This document shows, one piece after another, positions 52,100 through 60,765 of a stretch of DNA of 64,000 bases. The notes under the pieces were generated by a model, which was not told the origin of the DNA, searched no databases, and saw nothing but the letters and a program-made list of their open reading frames with translations. Position 1 is the stretch's first letter, and each line of letters opens with the position of its first letter. The translations under genes and the position numbers were made by a program. The DNA comes from Stenotrophomonas sp. 24(2023) (GTDB taxonomy: Bacteria > Pseudomonadota > Gammaproteobacteria > Xanthomonadales > Xanthomonadaceae). The stretch is taken from positions 4,192,001-4,256,000 of the forward strand of contig NZ_CP133160.1 of assembly GCF_030913365.1 (NCBI RefSeq), read 5' to 3'.

Positions 52100-54482
52100 G
52101 CCGATGGCCGCCGCCTCCATCCGCATCCTGATGCTGGAAGACAGCGCGCTGGATGCCGAGCTGATCCTGGCCCAGCTCGCCCGCGCCGGGCTGAAGGTGG
52201 ACAGCCACCGCGTCTGGGCCCGCGATCCATTCATCGACAGCCTCGTCAACGGCCATTTCGACATCATCCTGGCCGACCATGTCCTGCCCGGTTTCGACGG
52301 CGACACTGCCCTGGGCCTGGCGCGCGAACTGGCACCCGGCATTCCCTTCATCTTCGTTTCCGGAACGTTGACCGAGGAACTGGCCGTGCAGGCGCTGACC
52401 CGTGGCGCGCGCGACTACGTGGTCAAGCAGCGCCTGCAGCGCCTGCCCGATGCCATCACCCGCGCCCTGCAGGAACGCCACGAACGCCACCGCCTGGCCT
52501 CCACCGAGCAGGCCCTGCAGGAAAACCGCGATCGCCTGCAGCTGATCGCTGATGCCGTGCCGGCGATGATTTCCCATTTCGGGCTGGATTTCCGCTATCG
52601 CTTCGCCAACCGTGCCTACCAGGAATGGCATGGCCTGTCGGCCGGCGAACTGCTGGGCCGCTCCCTGGCCGATGTCGTCGGCTCGGAACTGTTCGCCTGG
52701 GCCCTGCCGTACTTCCAGCGCGTGCTGTCCGGTGAACGGGTCAGTTTCGAGGCCAGCCTGCAGCACCACCGCGATGGGCTGCGCCACCTGCAGGTGGACT
52801 GCATGCCCGAGATCGCCGCCGATGGCCGGGTGACCGGGTTCACCACGCTGGCCAGCGACATCACCGGCCTCAAGCGCTCCGAACAGCTGCTGCGGCGCGC
52901 CAACGGCAACCTGGAGCGCGAGATCGAAGCACGTACCGCCGAACTGCAGACCAGCGAAATGCGGCTGCAGGCGGTGTTCGAGTCCAGCTTCCAGCACCAG
53001 GCCCTGCTGGGCACCGATGGCACGCTGCTGGATGCCAACGTCGCCTCGCTGGCGGCCATCCTGGCCTCCAAGGACGAGGTGGTCGGCACCGCCTTCTGCG
53101 ATTCGGCCTGGTTTGCCGGCACGCCCGGCGCACGTGCGATGGTGGCCAGCGCCGTGGCGGCGGCGACGGCCGGCCACGCATCGCGCCACGAACTGGACCT
53201 GGAGCTGCCCACCGGCCTGCGCCGTTTTGATTTTTCCTTCCGCCCCCTGCGCGACCACGACGGGACGACCACCGCCGTGGTGTGGGAAGGCGTGGACACC
53301 ACGGCACGGCGCGACGCCGAGCACGCCCTGCGGCAATCGCAGAAGATCGAGGCCGTCGGCCAGCTTACCGGCGGCATCGCGCACGACTTCAACAACATCC
53401 TGACCGTCATCGCCGGCAACGTCGAACACGCAATGCTGCTCAACGAGCGCAGCGGCACCGCCAGCGCGCCCAGCGCCCGTGCCCTGGACAATGCCCTGAA
53501 AGGCGTGATGCGTGCCTCCAGCCTGACCCAGCGCCTGCTGGCCTTCGCCCGCCGCCAACCGCTGCGCAGCGAAGCGGTGGACCTCAACGACCGCGTGCTG
53601 GGCATGCAGGACATGCTGCAGCGTGCGCTGGGCGAACTGGTGCGGCTGGAGATCAACACCATGCCGGATGTATGGTGCGCCGAACTGGATGTCAGCCAGC
53701 TGGAGGCATCGGTACTGAACCTGGCCGTCAACGCCCGTGACGCCATGCCCGATGGCGGCCATCTGGCCATCGAGATCGACAACGGCCTGCTGGACGAGGA
53801 TTACGCCGCCCAGTTCCCCGATACCGCCCCGGGCCAGTATGTGATGCTGCGCGTACGCGATTCCGGCCATGGCATGTCCACCGATACGCTCGCGCGGGTA
53901 TTCGAACCGTTCTTCACCACCAAGCAGGTCGGCCGTGGCACCGGCCTGGGGTTGTCCATGGTGCATGGCTTCGTCAAGCAGTCCGGCGGCCATATCCAGG
54001 TGGATTCGCGCGAAGGTGCCGGCACCACCATCACCTTGATGTTCCCGCGTTCGGGCCTGCCGCTGCCGGACGCCCAGCGTGACATCCCGACGGGGCTGGC
54101 CGGCTTCGAGCCCCATGAGGAAACGATCCTGGTGGCCGAGGACAACGACGATGTGCGTGCGTACACGGTGGAAGCACTGCGGCAGCTGGGCTACCGCGTG
54201 CTGGAAGCGCATGACGGCCCCACGGCGCTGCGCCTGCTCGATCGCCCGGACGTGCGCGTGGACCTGCTGTTTTCCGACGTGGTGATGCCGGGCATGTCCG
54301 GCTGGGAGCTGGCGCGCGAAGTCGCCGGACGCCGCCCGGGGCTGCCCGTGCTGTTCACCTCCGGGTACCCGCGCGACCATGGCGCCAGCGGCCGCAACGC
54401 CACGCTGCTGGCCAAGCCGTTCACCCGCAGCGACCTGTCCGCCGCCGTGCGCAGCATGCTCGAACCGTCGGCGGCAGCCTGA
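52092..54482 (+). CDS. Hybrid sensor histidine kinase (REC-PAS-PAS-HisKA-HATPase-REC)
   Basis: 796 residues. An N-terminal receiver (D62 in ILADHVLPG) is followed by two PAS domains (about 145-265 and 290-400), the HisKA domain with GGIAHDFNNIL, the ATPase (RDSGHGM, GTGLGLSMV) and a C-terminal receiver (LFSDVVMPG). No membrane helix is seen, so it is cytosolic. It overlaps the preceding receiver gene and is thus part of a light-signalling relay. I see no DNA-binding output. Confidence 0.9.
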   Translation: MNEPMAAASIRILMLEDSALDAELILAQLARAGLKVDSHRVWARDPFIDSLVNGHFDIILADHVLPGFDGDTALGLARELAPGIPFIFVSGTLTEELAVQALTRGARDYVVKQRLQRLPDAITRALQERHERHRLASTEQALQENRDRLQLIADAVPAMISHFGLDFRYRFANRAYQEWHGLSAGELLGRSLADVVGSELFAWALPYFQRVLSGERVSFEASLQHHRDGLRHLQVDCMPEIAADGRVTGFTTLASDITGLKRSEQLLRRANGNLEREIEARTAELQTSEMRLQAVFESSFQHQALLGTDGTLLDANVASLAAILASKDEVVGTAFCDSAWFAGTPGARAMVASAVAAATAGHASRHELDLELPTGLRRFDFSFRPLRDHDGTTTAVVWEGVDTTARRDAEHALRQSQKIEAVGQLTGGIAHDFNNILTVIAGNVEHAMLLNERSGTASAPSARALDNALKGVMRASSLTQRLLAFARRQPLRSEAVDLNDRVLGMQDMLQRALGELVRLEINTMPDVWCAELDVSQLEASVLNLAVNARDAMPDGGHLAIEIDNGLLDEDYAAQFPDTAPGQYVMLRVRDSGHGMSTDTLARVFEPFFTTKQVGRGTGLGLSMVHGFVKQSGGHIQVDSREGAGTTITLMFPRSGLPLPDAQRDIPTGLAGFEPHEETILVAEDNDDVRAYTVEALRQLGYRVLEAHDGPTALRLLDRPDVRVDLLFSDVVMPGMSGWELAREVAGRRPGLPVLFTSGYPRDHGASGRNATLLAKPFTRSDLSAAVRSMLEPSAAA

Positions 54483-54593
54483 GCTGGCCGGGTTGAGCGG
54501 GCGGGCGTGAGCAGGCGTGCCTGAGCAGGGGTGTTCACGCCGGGGCGTCACCGCCTCGGCCATAGTCGGGCCCTCCCCGCTGCGCCCCGGCCC

Positions 54594-56777
54594 ATGCCCC
54601 TGCGATTGCCGTCCCTGCCCGCCCTTGCACGCCCGTCGCGACAGCTGCTGCGGCTCCTGCTGGGCCTGTACGGTTGCTACCTGCTGGCCGGCAATGTCTT
54701 CCTCAACACGCCGCTGTTCGACACGGTAACGGACCGCAAGCCACACAAGTTCGTGATGGAGACCGGTCCGGCGATCACGCTCTGGCCGGGCCACATCACC
54801 GCCTGGAACGTGCGCATGCGTGGCCACGCCAACCACACCGTGTACGTGCTGCGCGCCGAACGTGCCAGCGGGCGCATTGCCCTGTGGCCGCTGCTGCGGC
54901 GCGAAGTGCGCATCCCCCGCATCGAGGCGGTGGGCGTGTCGGCCGAGATCGACCGGGTGGCCAAGGCGGTTCCGCCACCACCGCGCAGCGACCAGGGCTG
55001 GACGCTGCGCTTTGACGCGATCCATACCGAAACCCTCTACCGGCTGCGGCTGGGCACCCTGCTGCTGCATGGCCAGGGCCGCGGCACGGTCGGCTTCCTC
55101 AAGCAGCTCAAGGGGGGGCCGTCGGAACTGTTCGATTCGCGCGTGCAGTTCAAGCGGGCCTATGCCAGCTACGGCGGCATCCAGCTGCTCAGTGACCTGC
55201 AGCTGGACGCGCGCTTCCACTACCCGCGCCACTACCGCGACCAGGCACCGGGCCTGGCCAAGCTGGGCCTGCTTTCCGCCACGCTGGCGCTGGACGCACG
55301 CAGCCAGGGCCTGCGCGTGGATACCCAGGGCACCGCCGTGACGCTGGGTGGCACGCCCACCGCCGGCCACCTGCGTGCCACCCTCGGCATGGACCATGGC
55401 GCGCTGCGCCCGGGCAGCCACCTGCAGTGGCGGTTGCCGCTGCAGGCCGGTGATGGCGCCCCCGACCGGGGCATGCTGGCGCTGCAGCTGGACACCGCAC
55501 GGGACATCCGCGTGCAGGCGCGCCTGCCGCGTGATGCAACGACCGGCAGCGAGCTGCAGGCCGACCTGCACGTGGCCACGCGCCGTATTCCCTTCCAGCA
55601 CCCCGCGCAGCTGCTGCCCCACGTGTCCGGCACCGTCCGGGGACGCTGGCAGTTCACCTCGCTCAACTGGATCGCCGATCTGTTCGTGCGCAAGCCCTGG
55701 TTCCGCCTGGACGGTGGTGGCCTGCTGGAAGCCGATCTGCGCGTGCGCGACGGTGAACTGGCCCCGGGCAGTACCGTGGACATTCCCTCGGTGGCGGCCC
55801 TGGCCGACGTGGCCGGCGTCCGCCTGCAGGGCACCGCGCAGGCCAGCGGCCGCCTGCAGGAAGGCACACCCAACCAGCTGCGGCTGGCTGTCAGCGTGCC
55901 CCGCTTCAAGGCCGCGCCGGCCGACGCGCCGGACACGCTGCTGTTCGACGGGCACGACCTGGCCGTGCTGCTGCAGGGCGACGGGCGGCTGCAGGAGCTG
56001 CACCGCAGCGTGCGGGCGAAGGTGGATTTCACCGATGCGCGCGTGCCCGACCTAGCCGCGTACAACCGCTACCTGGGCAAGGGCCAGGTGCGCCTGCTGG
56101 GCGGCAGCGGCACGGTCAGCGGCCAGGTGGAACTGGATACCGGCGGTGAGATCGGGCGCGGCAGCGCCGACCTGCGCGGCAGCGGTGCCCGCCTGCAGGT
56201 GGGCGGCATCGCCCTGCAGGGGGATGCACAGCTGAAGGCCCGGCTGCAACGGGCGGACATCCGCCACCGCCAGTTCGATCTGGCCGGCACCACGGTGGCC
56301 CTACGCAACATCCAGCTTGACGACGCCGGCGACGGGCGCTGGTGGGGCCAGCTGGGCATCCGCCAGGGCCATATCGACGGGACCGCGCCGTTCCAGGTGG
56401 ACGCCCTGGCCGACCTGCGCCTGCGCGATGCCGCCCCGCTGATGGCGCTGTTCGCCGCGCGGGGCGACTACCCGCGCTGGGCGCTGGGCCTGCTCGACGC
56501 GGGCGAGGTGCAGGCCAGCACCCGCCTGCGCTGGCGCCGCGAACACCTGGTGATGGATGCGCTGCAGGCCGAAAACGACCGGTTGTCGGTACGCGCCCGG
56601 CTGGACCTGGATGACGCCCGCCGACAGGGCGACCTGTACCTGCGCTGGGGCGTGCTCGGTGCGGCGGTACGCATGGAGGACCGCGGGCGCACCTGGCACC
56701 TGGCCGGTGCGCGCGAGTGGTACGACGCCCAACCGGCCCTGCTGCCGCCGATGCCCCCCGCGCAGGCCACCGACTGA
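54594..56777 (+). CDS. AsmA/DUF748-like envelope protein
   Basis: 727 residues: one N-terminal membrane anchor (LLRLLLGLYGCYLLAGNVFL), then a long repetitive beta-rich periplasmic region (SGTVRGRWQFTSLNWIADLF; GSGTVSGQVELDTGG; GSGARLQVGGIALQGDAQLK) of the AsmA/YhdP type. AsmA-like proteins bridge inner and outer membranes and are linked to phospholipid transport and outer-membrane integrity. The start at 54594 is the first ATG that gives the anchor; no good SD is seen. It is downstream of the phytochrome operon with a 111-base gap, probably separate. Confidence 0.7.
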   Translation: MPLRLPSLPALARPSRQLLRLLLGLYGCYLLAGNVFLNTPLFDTVTDRKPHKFVMETGPAITLWPGHITAWNVRMRGHANHTVYVLRAERASGRIALWPLLRREVRIPRIEAVGVSAEIDRVAKAVPPPPRSDQGWTLRFDAIHTETLYRLRLGTLLLHGQGRGTVGFLKQLKGGPSELFDSRVQFKRAYASYGGIQLLSDLQLDARFHYPRHYRDQAPGLAKLGLLSATLALDARSQGLRVDTQGTAVTLGGTPTAGHLRATLGMDHGALRPGSHLQWRLPLQAGDGAPDRGMLALQLDTARDIRVQARLPRDATTGSELQADLHVATRRIPFQHPAQLLPHVSGTVRGRWQFTSLNWIADLFVRKPWFRLDGGGLLEADLRVRDGELAPGSTVDIPSVAALADVAGVRLQGTAQASGRLQEGTPNQLRLAVSVPRFKAAPADAPDTLLFDGHDLAVLLQGDGRLQELHRSVRAKVDFTDARVPDLAAYNRYLGKGQVRLLGGSGTVSGQVELDTGGEIGRGSADLRGSGARLQVGGIALQGDAQLKARLQRADIRHRQFDLAGTTVALRNIQLDDAGDGRWWGQLGIRQGHIDGTAPFQVDALADLRLRDAAPLMALFAARGDYPRWALGLLDAGEVQASTRLRWRREHLVMDALQAENDRLSVRARLDLDDARRQGDLYLRWGVLGAAVRMEDRGRTWHLAGAREWYDAQPALLPPMPPAQATD

Positions 56778-56797
56778 CGCCCTGGCGGCATGCACGG

Positions 56798-56827
56798 AAA
56801 AGGCCGGGATGCGCTGGCATCCCGGCC
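56798..56827 (-). terminator. Rho-independent terminator of the DUF2383 gene
   Basis: On the minus strand an 11-base-pair stem (GGCCGGGATGC / GCATCCCGGCC, 4-base loop) is followed directly by TTTT. It ends the gene at 56850-57302 and lies in the gap between convergent genes. Confidence 0.75.
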
Positions 56828-56849
56828 CCTGTTCACCGTGCCGCAGCGA

Positions 56850-57302
56850 TCAGGCAGCCTTCATCGCGTGCTTGCGGGCCCGCATCACGTTGTGGCACTC
56901 CTGCACCTCCGGCAACCACTGCGTGACGTCCTGGCGTACGGCCGGCGGCAGGTCGTTCTCCTTCAGCACCTCCTTGAACGCGCCCAGCAGTCGGTCTTCG
57001 GACTCTTCCAGCTCGGCCACGTAGCCATAGCCGGTATCGCCGAAGGCGGCGCGGACCTTGCCGTAGAACTGCTGCATCGACCCCACCAGGGTGCCATGCT
57101 CGGCCGGCGTGCCACCGCTGGCCGCCACCGCCGCACTCAGCGAGGTGACGATGCGGGCTTTCACGCCGGCGATGCGGGTGAACAGGGCCGACAGTTCGGC
57201 ATCCTTCACCTTGGTGGCGGCTTCCTCGTAGAACGCCTTGCCATCACGGGCGATCTCGATCAGGTCATTGAGGCGGTGTTCGATGGTGGACGGGGTATTC
57301 AT
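56850..57302 (-). CDS. DUF2383 / PA2169-family four-helix-bundle protein
   Basis: 150 residues, almost entirely helical, with ferritin-like pattern Glu/His positions (YEEAATKV, EVQECHNVMR). The family (PA2169) is found in proteobacteria, often near stress genes, and its function is unknown; metal binding is plausible. AGGAG lies upstream of the ATG at 57302. It has its own terminator and sits just downstream of the ECF sigma/ChrR operon on the same strand, 180 bases away. Confidence 0.82.
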   Translation of the reverse strand: MNTPSTIEHRLNDLIEIARDGKAFYEEAATKVKDAELSALFTRIAGVKARIVTSLSAAVAASGGTPAEHGTLVGSMQQFYGKVRAAFGDTGYGYVAELEESEDRLLGAFKEVLKENDLPPAVRQDVTQWLPEVQECHNVMRARKHAMKAA

Positions 57303-57450
57303 CGTGAAAGGACTCCTGTGCGGGTAAGAGGCGGCGATACCGTGCGCCGCCTTGGCCACCACCTTGGACGCCGCCATGTCCAGCCGCGGTGAGCAGAGTT
57401 TGATGGCCACCTCATCTCCCGCAACCGCAGTGCAACGCCTTCACGTCCTG

Positions 57451-57472
57451 CCGCGCGGCCTTCACCGCGCGG
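57451..57472 (-). terminator. Stem-loop downstream of chrR
   Basis: CCGCGCGG-TGAAGG-CCGCGCGG on the minus strand, an 8-base-pair stem ten bases after the chrR stop. Both arms are themselves palindromes. There is no T-tract. Confidence 0.45.
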
Positions 57473-57481
57473 TGGCATGCC

Positions 57482-58159
57482 TTACAGCTTCACGAAGCGC
57501 TGGATCTTCCGCGCCAGCCAGCCGCTGAAGACCAGCGGCGCGTCCAGCGCGGACACACAGATGCAGGGCACGCCAGGCGTGGTCACCGGCTGGTGCTCCA
57601 CATCGGCATCCAGATCGGCGACATCGCCGGGTGCGAACAGGCCCAGTGCATCGTTGTAGGCGCCGCGCAGGATCTGGGTCAGCTCGCTGCGGCCGTGGCT
57701 GTGCATCGGCAGGCACTTGCCGGGGGCGATGCGCAGCAGGATCAGCTCGGGCATCGCCGGTGCACGGATGCAGTGCACGCCCGGTGCCATCCAGCGCCAG
57801 CGCAGTGCCTTGAGCGACGTGCCGAAATGCGGATGCAGCGACACCGGCAGGTGGTCCGGATCGGCCGGCCCGGGGTGCGGGCGCTGCCGCGGCACCGGCG
57901 GTGTGCTGTCCGGCACGCCGGGCAACGCGTCGAGCTGGGCCAGCATCGCCGCGCGCAGCCCTGCACGGCCCGGCGTGGCGGCGTCGGGCTGGGTCTGTTC
58001 CAGCAGGGCGGCACCGATGGCCTCGGCGTCGCGCAGGCGCTGCCGGCACAGCGGGCACTGTTCCAGGTGTGCACCGGCGACCACGCCCAATGATGCCGGC
58101 AGAGCGCCGGCCGCGTAGCTCATCAGCGTGGATTCGTGCAGGTGATGGTGCGGATTCAT
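57482..58159 (-). CDS. chrR: ChrR-type zinc anti-sigma factor with cupin domain
   Basis: 225 residues. The N-terminal zinc-binding anti-sigma domain has HxxxCxxC (GAHLEQCPLC). The C-terminal cupin has the second metal site HSHGRSE with a later His (VEHQPV), as in Rhodobacter ChrR (H141, H143, E147, H177). ChrR holds its ECF sigma factor and releases it upon singlet oxygen or organic peroxide. Start ATG overlaps the sigma stop (ATGA). Both metal sites are intact, so a singlet-oxygen-type switch is likely. Confidence 0.92.
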   Translation of the reverse strand: MNPHHHLHESTLMSYAAGALPASLGVVAGAHLEQCPLCRQRLRDAEAIGAALLEQTQPDAATPGRAGLRAAMLAQLDALPGVPDSTPPVPRQRPHPGPADPDHLPVSLHPHFGTSLKALRWRWMAPGVHCIRAPAMPELILLRIAPGKCLPMHSHGRSELTQILRGAYNDALGLFAPGDVADLDADVEHQPVTTPGVPCICVSALDAPLVFSGWLARKIQRFVKL

Positions 58160-58779
58160 GCGCCCCCCCCTACTTTGCCCTGCAGCTGCAGGAAGGCACG
58201 GCGCAGGTGCGATTTCACCGTACCCAGCGGCATGTCCAGCGCCTGGGCGATCTCGGCATGGCTGCGCGCCTCGAAATAGGACATCCGCACCAGCCGCGCC
58301 TGCACGGCGGGCAGCTCGTTGATGCGCTGGCGCAGCCGTGCCTGGTCGGCGAACTGTTCGGCGCTGGTGCGCTCGCCGGGATCGTCCGCGGCCGCCGCCT
58401 GCACGGCCTCCTGCACCTGCAGCCAGCTGCGCTCGCGGCGCACCCGGTCGATATGCAGGTTGCGCGCGATGCGGTACAGCCAGGTGCTCAATGCGCTCTG
58501 TGCCGGGTCGAACTCGGCCGCGCGCAGCCACAGCCGCAGCAGGCTTTCCTGCGCCAGTTCCTCGGCCACCGCCTCCGGCGCCCCCATGCCGTGCAGGTAC
58601 ACGCACAGCCGTGGCATGAAGTGGTCGTAGATGCGCATGAAGCCGTCACGGTCGCGCCGCCGCGCCACGGCCTCCATGTCGCCGGACCAGTTGCCCGGCG
58701 TACTGCTCGGCTGCGGGGAACTGGACACAAGGCGGACCGTGTCGAGGGAAAGGGGAGTTTTGCCGTAGGGAGGGTACAT
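58156..58779 (-). CDS. ECF sigma factor of the RpoE/ChrR (singlet-oxygen) type
   Basis: 207 residues from the ATG at 58779, which is consistent with the promoter ending at 58819; an internal ATG at 58677 is possible. Region 2 contains STWLYRIARNLHIDRVRRE and region 4 SHAEIAQALDMPLGTVKSHLR. It is followed by its ChrR-type anti-sigma in overlap. Its own promoter and two others nearby share TGCATCCA-N14-GCGTA, so it probably autoregulates and drives the secreted protein and lipid operon divergent from it. Confidence 0.92.
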   Translation of the reverse strand: MYPPYGKTPLSLDTVRLVSSSPQPSSTPGNWSGDMEAVARRRDRDGFMRIYDHFMPRLCVYLHGMGAPEAVAEELAQESLLRLWLRAAEFDPAQSALSTWLYRIARNLHIDRVRRERSWLQVQEAVQAAAADDPGERTSAEQFADQARLRQRINELPAVQARLVRMSYFEARSHAEIAQALDMPLGTVKSHLRRAFLQLQGKVGGGA

Positions 58780-58818
58780 CGGCAGCGCGGTGAACCGGGT
58801 GAAATGGCCTGCCCTGTG

Positions 58819-58845
58819 TACGCAGCACGCACGGGTTTGGATGCA
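58819..58845 (-). promoter_or_regulatory. ECF promoter of the sigma/chrR operon
   Basis: Minus strand: TGCATCCA (58845-58838), 14 bases, GCGTA (58823-58819). One of three identical -35/-10 pairs at one spacing; the -10 ends about 40 bases before the sigma ATG. Confidence 0.8.
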
Positions 58846-58867
58846 GGCAGGCCGTACGCCGCGGTAC

Positions 58868-58894
58868 TGCATCCATTCCGTGCCTGCCCGCGTA
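58868..58894 (+). promoter_or_regulatory. ECF promoter of the secreted protein gene
   Basis: TGCATCCA (58868-58875), 14 bases, GCGTA (58890-58894), ending 29 bases before the ATG at 58924. With the minus-strand copy it forms a back-to-back pair, so the two -35 elements make an inverted repeat. Confidence 0.8.
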
Positions 58895-58923
58895 GGCAGG
58901 TCATGCCCCCACAGGAACCTGCC

Positions 58924-59694
58924 ATGCCGGCCCCACGGTTCTGCTGCCTGCTGCTGTTGCTGCCCCTGGCCTGCCCGGCCAGCCCGCTGCTGCGGGGAGA
59001 AGGCGTGGCCACCACCGCCGACGGCACGCCGCTCTACCGGGAAGTCCACTGGCAGCGCGGCGAAGCCGATGGCAGCCAACGCTGGGTGATCTACCAGTGC
59101 CCGGATGGCCGCCCGTTCGCCCGCAAGGTGCTGCCGGCGACCGCGCAGGTGCAGGCCCGGGGCTACGAACTGCGCGATGCGCGCAGCGGCCAGCACGCCA
59201 GGGTGGTCGCCGGGGCTGGCCAGGTCACGGTGGACTGGCGTGAACAGGCCGATGCCCCGCCGCGCACCGCAACGCTGGCACTGCCGGCGGATGCGGTGAT
59301 CGACACCGGGTTCGATGCGGCCGTGCGCCAGCACTGGTCCACGCTGATGCAGGGCACGGCCGTTACGTTGCCGTTCCTGGTGCCTGGCCGGCAGCGCTTC
59401 TACCCGGTCCGGGTACAGCACACCGGCGCGGTGACGTGGAACGGACTGCCCGCACAGGCCATCCGCGTGCGGCTGGACACCTGGTTCGGTGCCGTGGCGC
59501 CGACGCTGTCCCTGGTCTATGCCGATGCCGACCGCCGCCTGCTGGAATTCCGTGGCACCAGCAACCTGCGCGATGCGCAGGGCCGCTACCCGCCGGTGAT
59601 CGTGCGCTTTGCACGCAACGCCGGTGAGCGCGACAGCGCCCAATGGCAGCAGGAACTGCAGCAACCCCTGGTCAGCCGCTGCACGCTGCCGTGA
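58924..59694 (+). CDS. Secreted hypothetical protein of the ECF regulon
   Basis: 256 residues with a signal peptide (FCCLLLLLPLACPASP). The mature part begins with a YxxxWQRGEADGSQRWVIYQ strand pair and includes PCDGRPF-like and LPFLVPGRQRFYPVR segments; two cysteines (YQCPDG and SRCTLP). No family recognised, but conservation of the promoter shows it belongs to the ChrR-controlled set. A role in handling oxidised envelope material is guesswork. Confidence 0.75.
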   Translation: MPAPRFCCLLLLLPLACPASPLLRGEGVATTADGTPLYREVHWQRGEADGSQRWVIYQCPDGRPFARKVLPATAQVQARGYELRDARSGQHARVVAGAGQVTVDWREQADAPPRTATLALPADAVIDTGFDAAVRQHWSTLMQGTAVTLPFLVPGRQRFYPVRVQHTGAVTWNGLPAQAIRVRLDTWFGAVAPTLSLVYADADRRLLEFRGTSNLRDAQGRYPPVIVRFARNAGERDSAQWQQELQQPLVSRCTLP

Positions 59695-59742
59695 ATACGC
59701 TTCACGCCGTGTGGCCGGCGTCGCCCGCATTGTGCAGGTCGC

Positions 59743-59769
59743 TGCATCCAATCGTGCGTACCGCGCGTA
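59743..59769 (+). promoter_or_regulatory. ECF promoter of the lipid-modification operon
   Basis: TGCATCCA (59743-59750), 14 bases, GCGTA (59765-59769), ending 35 bases before the desaturase ATG at 59805. Same elements and spacing as the two upstream copies. Confidence 0.8.
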
Positions 59770-59804
59770 GACATGGGTGAGCGCCCTCTTTTCCGAGCCC
59801 CGAC

Positions 59805-60764
59805 ATGCCTTCAGCCGCGCCACGCACCGACCGACGCTCCGGCCTGCTGCCCACCGTGCGGCGCTGGTTCGATACGCAGGCCGCCGTGCAGCCCGCCCCA
59901 CCGGAAGGTGCCGGTGCAGCGCGCATCGACTGGCTGCGGGCGGTGCCGTTCGCGCTGCTGCACCTGGCCTGCCTGGGCGTGATCTGGGTCGGCGTGTCCT
60001 GGACGGCGGTGATCGTGGCCGTGGCCCTCTATGCGGTACGCATGTTCGCCATCACCGCGTTCTACCACCGCTATTTCTCGCACCGCACCTTCCAGGCCTC
60101 GCGGCCGGTGCAGTTCATCTTCGCCGTCATCGGCGCCGCCAGCGTGCAGCGCGGGCCGCTGTGGTGGGCCGCACACCACCGCCATCACCACCGCCATGCC
60201 GACCAGCCGCAGGACCCGCACTCGCCGCGCGAACAGGGGTTCTGGCGCAGCCACATGGGCTGGTTCCTCACCCGCGAGGCCTTCGCCACCGATTTCTCAC
60301 GCATTCCGGACCTGGCGCGCTTCCCGGAACTGCGCTGGCTGGACCGCTTCGATACCGTGGTGCCGGTGGTGCTGGCCGCGGGCCTGTACGGCTTGGGGGC
60401 GGTGCTTGAACGGACCGCGCCGGGCCTGCACACCAGTGGCGCGCAGCTGCTGGTCTGGGGCTTCTTCATCTCGACCGTGGTGCTGTTCCATGCCACGGTC
60501 ACCATCAATTCGCTGGCCCATCGCTTCGGCAGTCGCCGTTACGAAACCCGCGATGACAGCCGCAACAACCTCTGGCTGGCCCTGCTGACCTTCGGCGAGG
60601 GCTGGCACAACAACCACCACTTCTTCCCCGGCACGGCGCGCCAGGGTTTCCGCTGGTGGGAAATCGACCTGACCTGGTATGGCCTGCGGGTGCTGGCGGC
60701 GCTGCGCGTGGTGCATGGACTCAAGCCGATCCCGGCGTGGGTGCTGGCCAAGGCGGAGCGCTGA
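59805..60764 (+). CDS. Fatty-acid desaturase (acyl-CoA/acyl-lipid Delta9 type)
   Basis: 319 residues with about four transmembrane helices and the three histidine boxes of membrane diiron desaturases: FYHRYFSH (about residue 88), HHRHHHRH (about 124) and GWHNNHHFF (about 268). It inserts a double bond using O2 and reductant in the inner membrane. First gene of a tight operon with an FAD oxidoreductase, DUF1365 protein and a cyclopropane-synthase-like methylase, under the ECF promoter. It could supply unsaturated acyl chains for the methylase. Confidence 0.93.
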   Translation: MPSAAPRTDRRSGLLPTVRRWFDTQAAVQPAPPEGAGAARIDWLRAVPFALLHLACLGVIWVGVSWTAVIVAVALYAVRMFAITAFYHRYFSHRTFQASRPVQFIFAVIGAASVQRGPLWWAAHHRHHHRHADQPQDPHSPREQGFWRSHMGWFLTREAFATDFSRIPDLARFPELRWLDRFDTVVPVVLAAGLYGLGAVLERTAPGLHTSGAQLLVWGFFISTVVLFHATVTINSLAHRFGSRRYETRDDSRNNLWLALLTFGEGWHNNHHFFPGTARQGFRWWEIDLTWYGLRVLAALRVVHGLKPIPAWVLAKAER

Positions 60765-60765
60765 C

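Noticed and set aside
52041..56003. A 1320-codon minus-strand open frame
   Set aside because: It lies antisense to the hybrid kinase and the AsmA-like gene, both with clear domain motifs; its translation is compositionally biased.
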